Assembly: GCA_947581855.1 (NCBI GenBank)
Contig: CANPVZ010000021.1
Coordinates: forward strand, 1 to 64,000
From: an uncultured Phocaeicola sp.
GTDB lineage: Bacteria; Bacteroidota; Bacteroidia; Bacteroidales; Bacteroidaceae
Direction: 5' to 3'
DNA: 64,000 nucleotides
Below, piece after piece: positions 62,925-64,000 of this stretch; within the stretch, counting starts at the first letter, position 1, and every line of letters begins with the position of its first letter. Below the pieces are notes generated by a model, which worked only from the letters and a program-made list of their open reading frames with translations, was not told the origin of the DNA and made no database searches. The translations under genes and the position numbers were made by a program.

Positions 62925-62965
62925 GGAAAAAACCGTCTGCAACATTTGCAACATTGCAACTTTCG
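62903..62965 (-). repeat. Inverted repeat, right arm, overlapping the DUF3987 stop codon
   Basis: The complement of the left arm. The last codons of the gene (ARV-stop) lie in it. On the minus strand it would encode nearly the same peptide, SCNVANVADGFFLTH. The segment between the arms is 1,376 bp. Confidence 0.9.
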
Positions 62966-63324
62966 CCTCCCTTCTGAACCAATCTCTCACAATCTCTGCA
63001 AACAGAAGTTGCACGGTTTTTCAGAAGACCACGGTATGGGAGGAGGGCGGAAGAAGCTCTACAGGTCGAAAGAGCTTTGCAGATTGAAAGAACTCTCCGG
63101 ACTCGCAGACACTCTCCAAGATTGAAAGAACTTGATAGGCTGTAAGTAATCTGGTCGGTCAGAAGAATTTTGAGGATTAGGAAGAAATTCTGCATATCGG
63201 AGAAACCTGACAGATTGGAGGGGTTGAAAGGCTCGAAGGCGCTTTGCATACCGGAAGAAAAACTTAACAAGCAGAAGCACTTGCGGTAAAATCAAAACAG
63301 TGAAACAGGATAAAAACTTTTAAA
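62966..63324. other. Intergenic region between DUF3987 and DUF4248 genes
   Basis: Purine-rich degenerate repeats such as GATTGAAAGAACT (63083 and 63120 areas) and runs of CTCTCC fill much of it. No gene was supported. It could be a decayed tandem array. Confidence 0.4.
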
Positions 63325-63564
63325 ATGAATACTAAAATGAAAACAACCGAATTTCGCATCCGCCCTTACTCCAAGAGGGAACTGGCAGAACTTTATTTCC
63401 CCGATACGCGGCAAAGCGCCACCGCTGTAGCCAACCTGCGCAATCTCATGCACCGCAACCGCCAACTGATGCAGGAGTTGCAGGAAACTGGCTACCGTCT
63501 GCACGACAAGGTGTTCACGCCCCGCCAGGTACGCATCATCACGTACTACTTAGGCGAGCCGTAA
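63325..63564 (+). CDS. DUF4248-family small DNA-binding-like protein
   Basis: A 79-residue protein (MNTKMKTTEFRIRPYSKREL...). The pattern YSKRELAELYFPDTRQSATAVANLR and FTPRQVRIITYYLGEP matches the DUF4248 family, which is regularly encoded directly after DUF3987/VirE-N proteins in Bacteroides and looks like a small helix-turn-helix. MKTTEFRIRP, four codons in, is an alternative start. Its usual further neighbours (an HU-like protein, then an amidase) would lie beyond the window edge. Function unknown. Confidence 0.85.
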   Translation: MNTKMKTTEFRIRPYSKRELAELYFPDTRQSATAVANLRNLMHRNRQLMQELQETGYRLHDKVFTPRQVRIITYYLGEP

Positions 63565-63850
63565 GCGGGCCTACTGGGAATGAGGTTACGACTGTATAGA
63601 GGGCAGGCCCTGCGTAAGGCCAAATGTCAGGCCTATGTTTGGTAAACCGTAAGTCCGCGCCTGCATAAAGAGCAGCCATGTGTCAAGGTAAATGCCAAAC
63701 TTATGTTTGGTAAGCTGTAAGTCTGCGCCTGCATAGAGGGCAGTCCCTGTGGCTAGGTAAGTGCCAGGCCTATGGTTTGGTAAGCCGTAAGCCTACGACT
63801 GCATAGAGTGACAGACCTAGGGCTTGAGTAGTGGTAGGCCTACGACTTGA
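63561..63850 (+). repeat. Degenerate ~70-bp tandem repeat
   Basis: Units starting with GTAAG at about 63561, 63649, 63717 and 63787 share GCGCCTGCATA, GGTAAGTGCCA and ATGTTTGGTAA. The middle two are 68 and 70 bp. The first overlaps the DUF4248 stop codon. The last 150 bases of the window after it show no gene or hairpin. Confidence 0.6.
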
Positions 63851-64000
63851 CATCACCGCAAGGAATGAGGAATCTGCCCTGTTTTAGGCACTTCGTCCGG
63901 TATAAAAGATTTGGGGGATAGTGCTGAAGGCCTCCCGAACAGTGACCGATAGCTTTCGTCCCAAGCATGTTATAGCCGCTTTGCCTGCGGATGTCAAAGG

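Noticed and set aside
60957-63014. A 685-codon open frame on the minus strand, antisense to the DUF3987 gene
   Set aside because: The plus-strand protein has clear domains over the whole stretch. The antisense frame has no recognisable protein features and is explained by the codon bias of G+C-rich DNA.

Overview
The window reads as chromosomal DNA of a Bacteroides-like member of the Bacteroidota. It carries a SusC/SusD pair, lipoproteins and TonB-dependent receptors typical of that group. Several genes are preceded by the Bacteroides -7 box TAnnTTTG, often with an upstream TTTG, and start codons lack Shine-Dalgarno sequences. The species cannot be named from sequence alone.

Layout. 1-10.6 kb: ung, asnA, a tRNA-Arg(CCG), an isolated SusD/SusC pair whose promoter spacer holds a run of ten C, a homocysteine-methyltransferase-family gene, a GNAT acetyltransferase and a free-methionine-R-sulfoxide reductase. 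10.9-17.7 kb: a tripartite RND efflux operon (MFP, RND pump, outer-membrane factor) divergent from an AraC-type regulator. 18-24.8 kb: a TonB-dependent receptor with a small His-rich membrane protein upstream, a decayed IS3-family transposase, a HAD phosphatase and a patatin-like outer-membrane phospholipase. 25-29.4 kb: lysS-gpsA-pgi, with a candidate small RNA just upstream. 29.8-32.6 kb: an accessory patch with a membrane-bound HTH protein, small membrane or lipoprotein genes and two blocks of 11-bp direct repeats. 32.7-36.7 kb: M20 dipeptidase, aroC, an FKBP-type isomerase with a metal-binding tail and a small secreted protein.

37.2-43.8 kb holds the branched-chain amino-acid operon: a leader peptide rich in Ile, Leu and Val, a transcription attenuator, then ilvD, ilvB, ilvN, an acyl-ACP thioesterase and ilvC, closed by two terminators. 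43.9-57.1 kb: an orphan sensor kinase, an LruC-domain lipoprotein, a uridine-phosphorylase-like gene, a TPR/PD40 protein with nfeD and floA, ttcA, a TlpA-like thioredoxin lipoprotein and a DUF486 membrane protein. Repeats mark past rearrangements here: the floA 3' end is tandemly repeated, and the last 67 bp of ttcA occur again 1.77 kb downstream.

57.1-64 kb is accessory DNA. A two-gene unit of unknown function (a large coiled-coil protein and a protein with a hexapeptide-repeat linker) diverges from a BT4734/VirE-N plus DUF3987 P-loop protein, which is followed by DUF4248. The divergent region has five CGTTAAT boxes spaced exactly 11 bp apart. A near-perfect inverted repeat of about 64 bp flanks the DUF3987 half of its gene, so the catalytic half could in principle be inverted. 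This is the most unusual structure in the window. No CRISPR array, rRNA or complete insertion sequence was seen.
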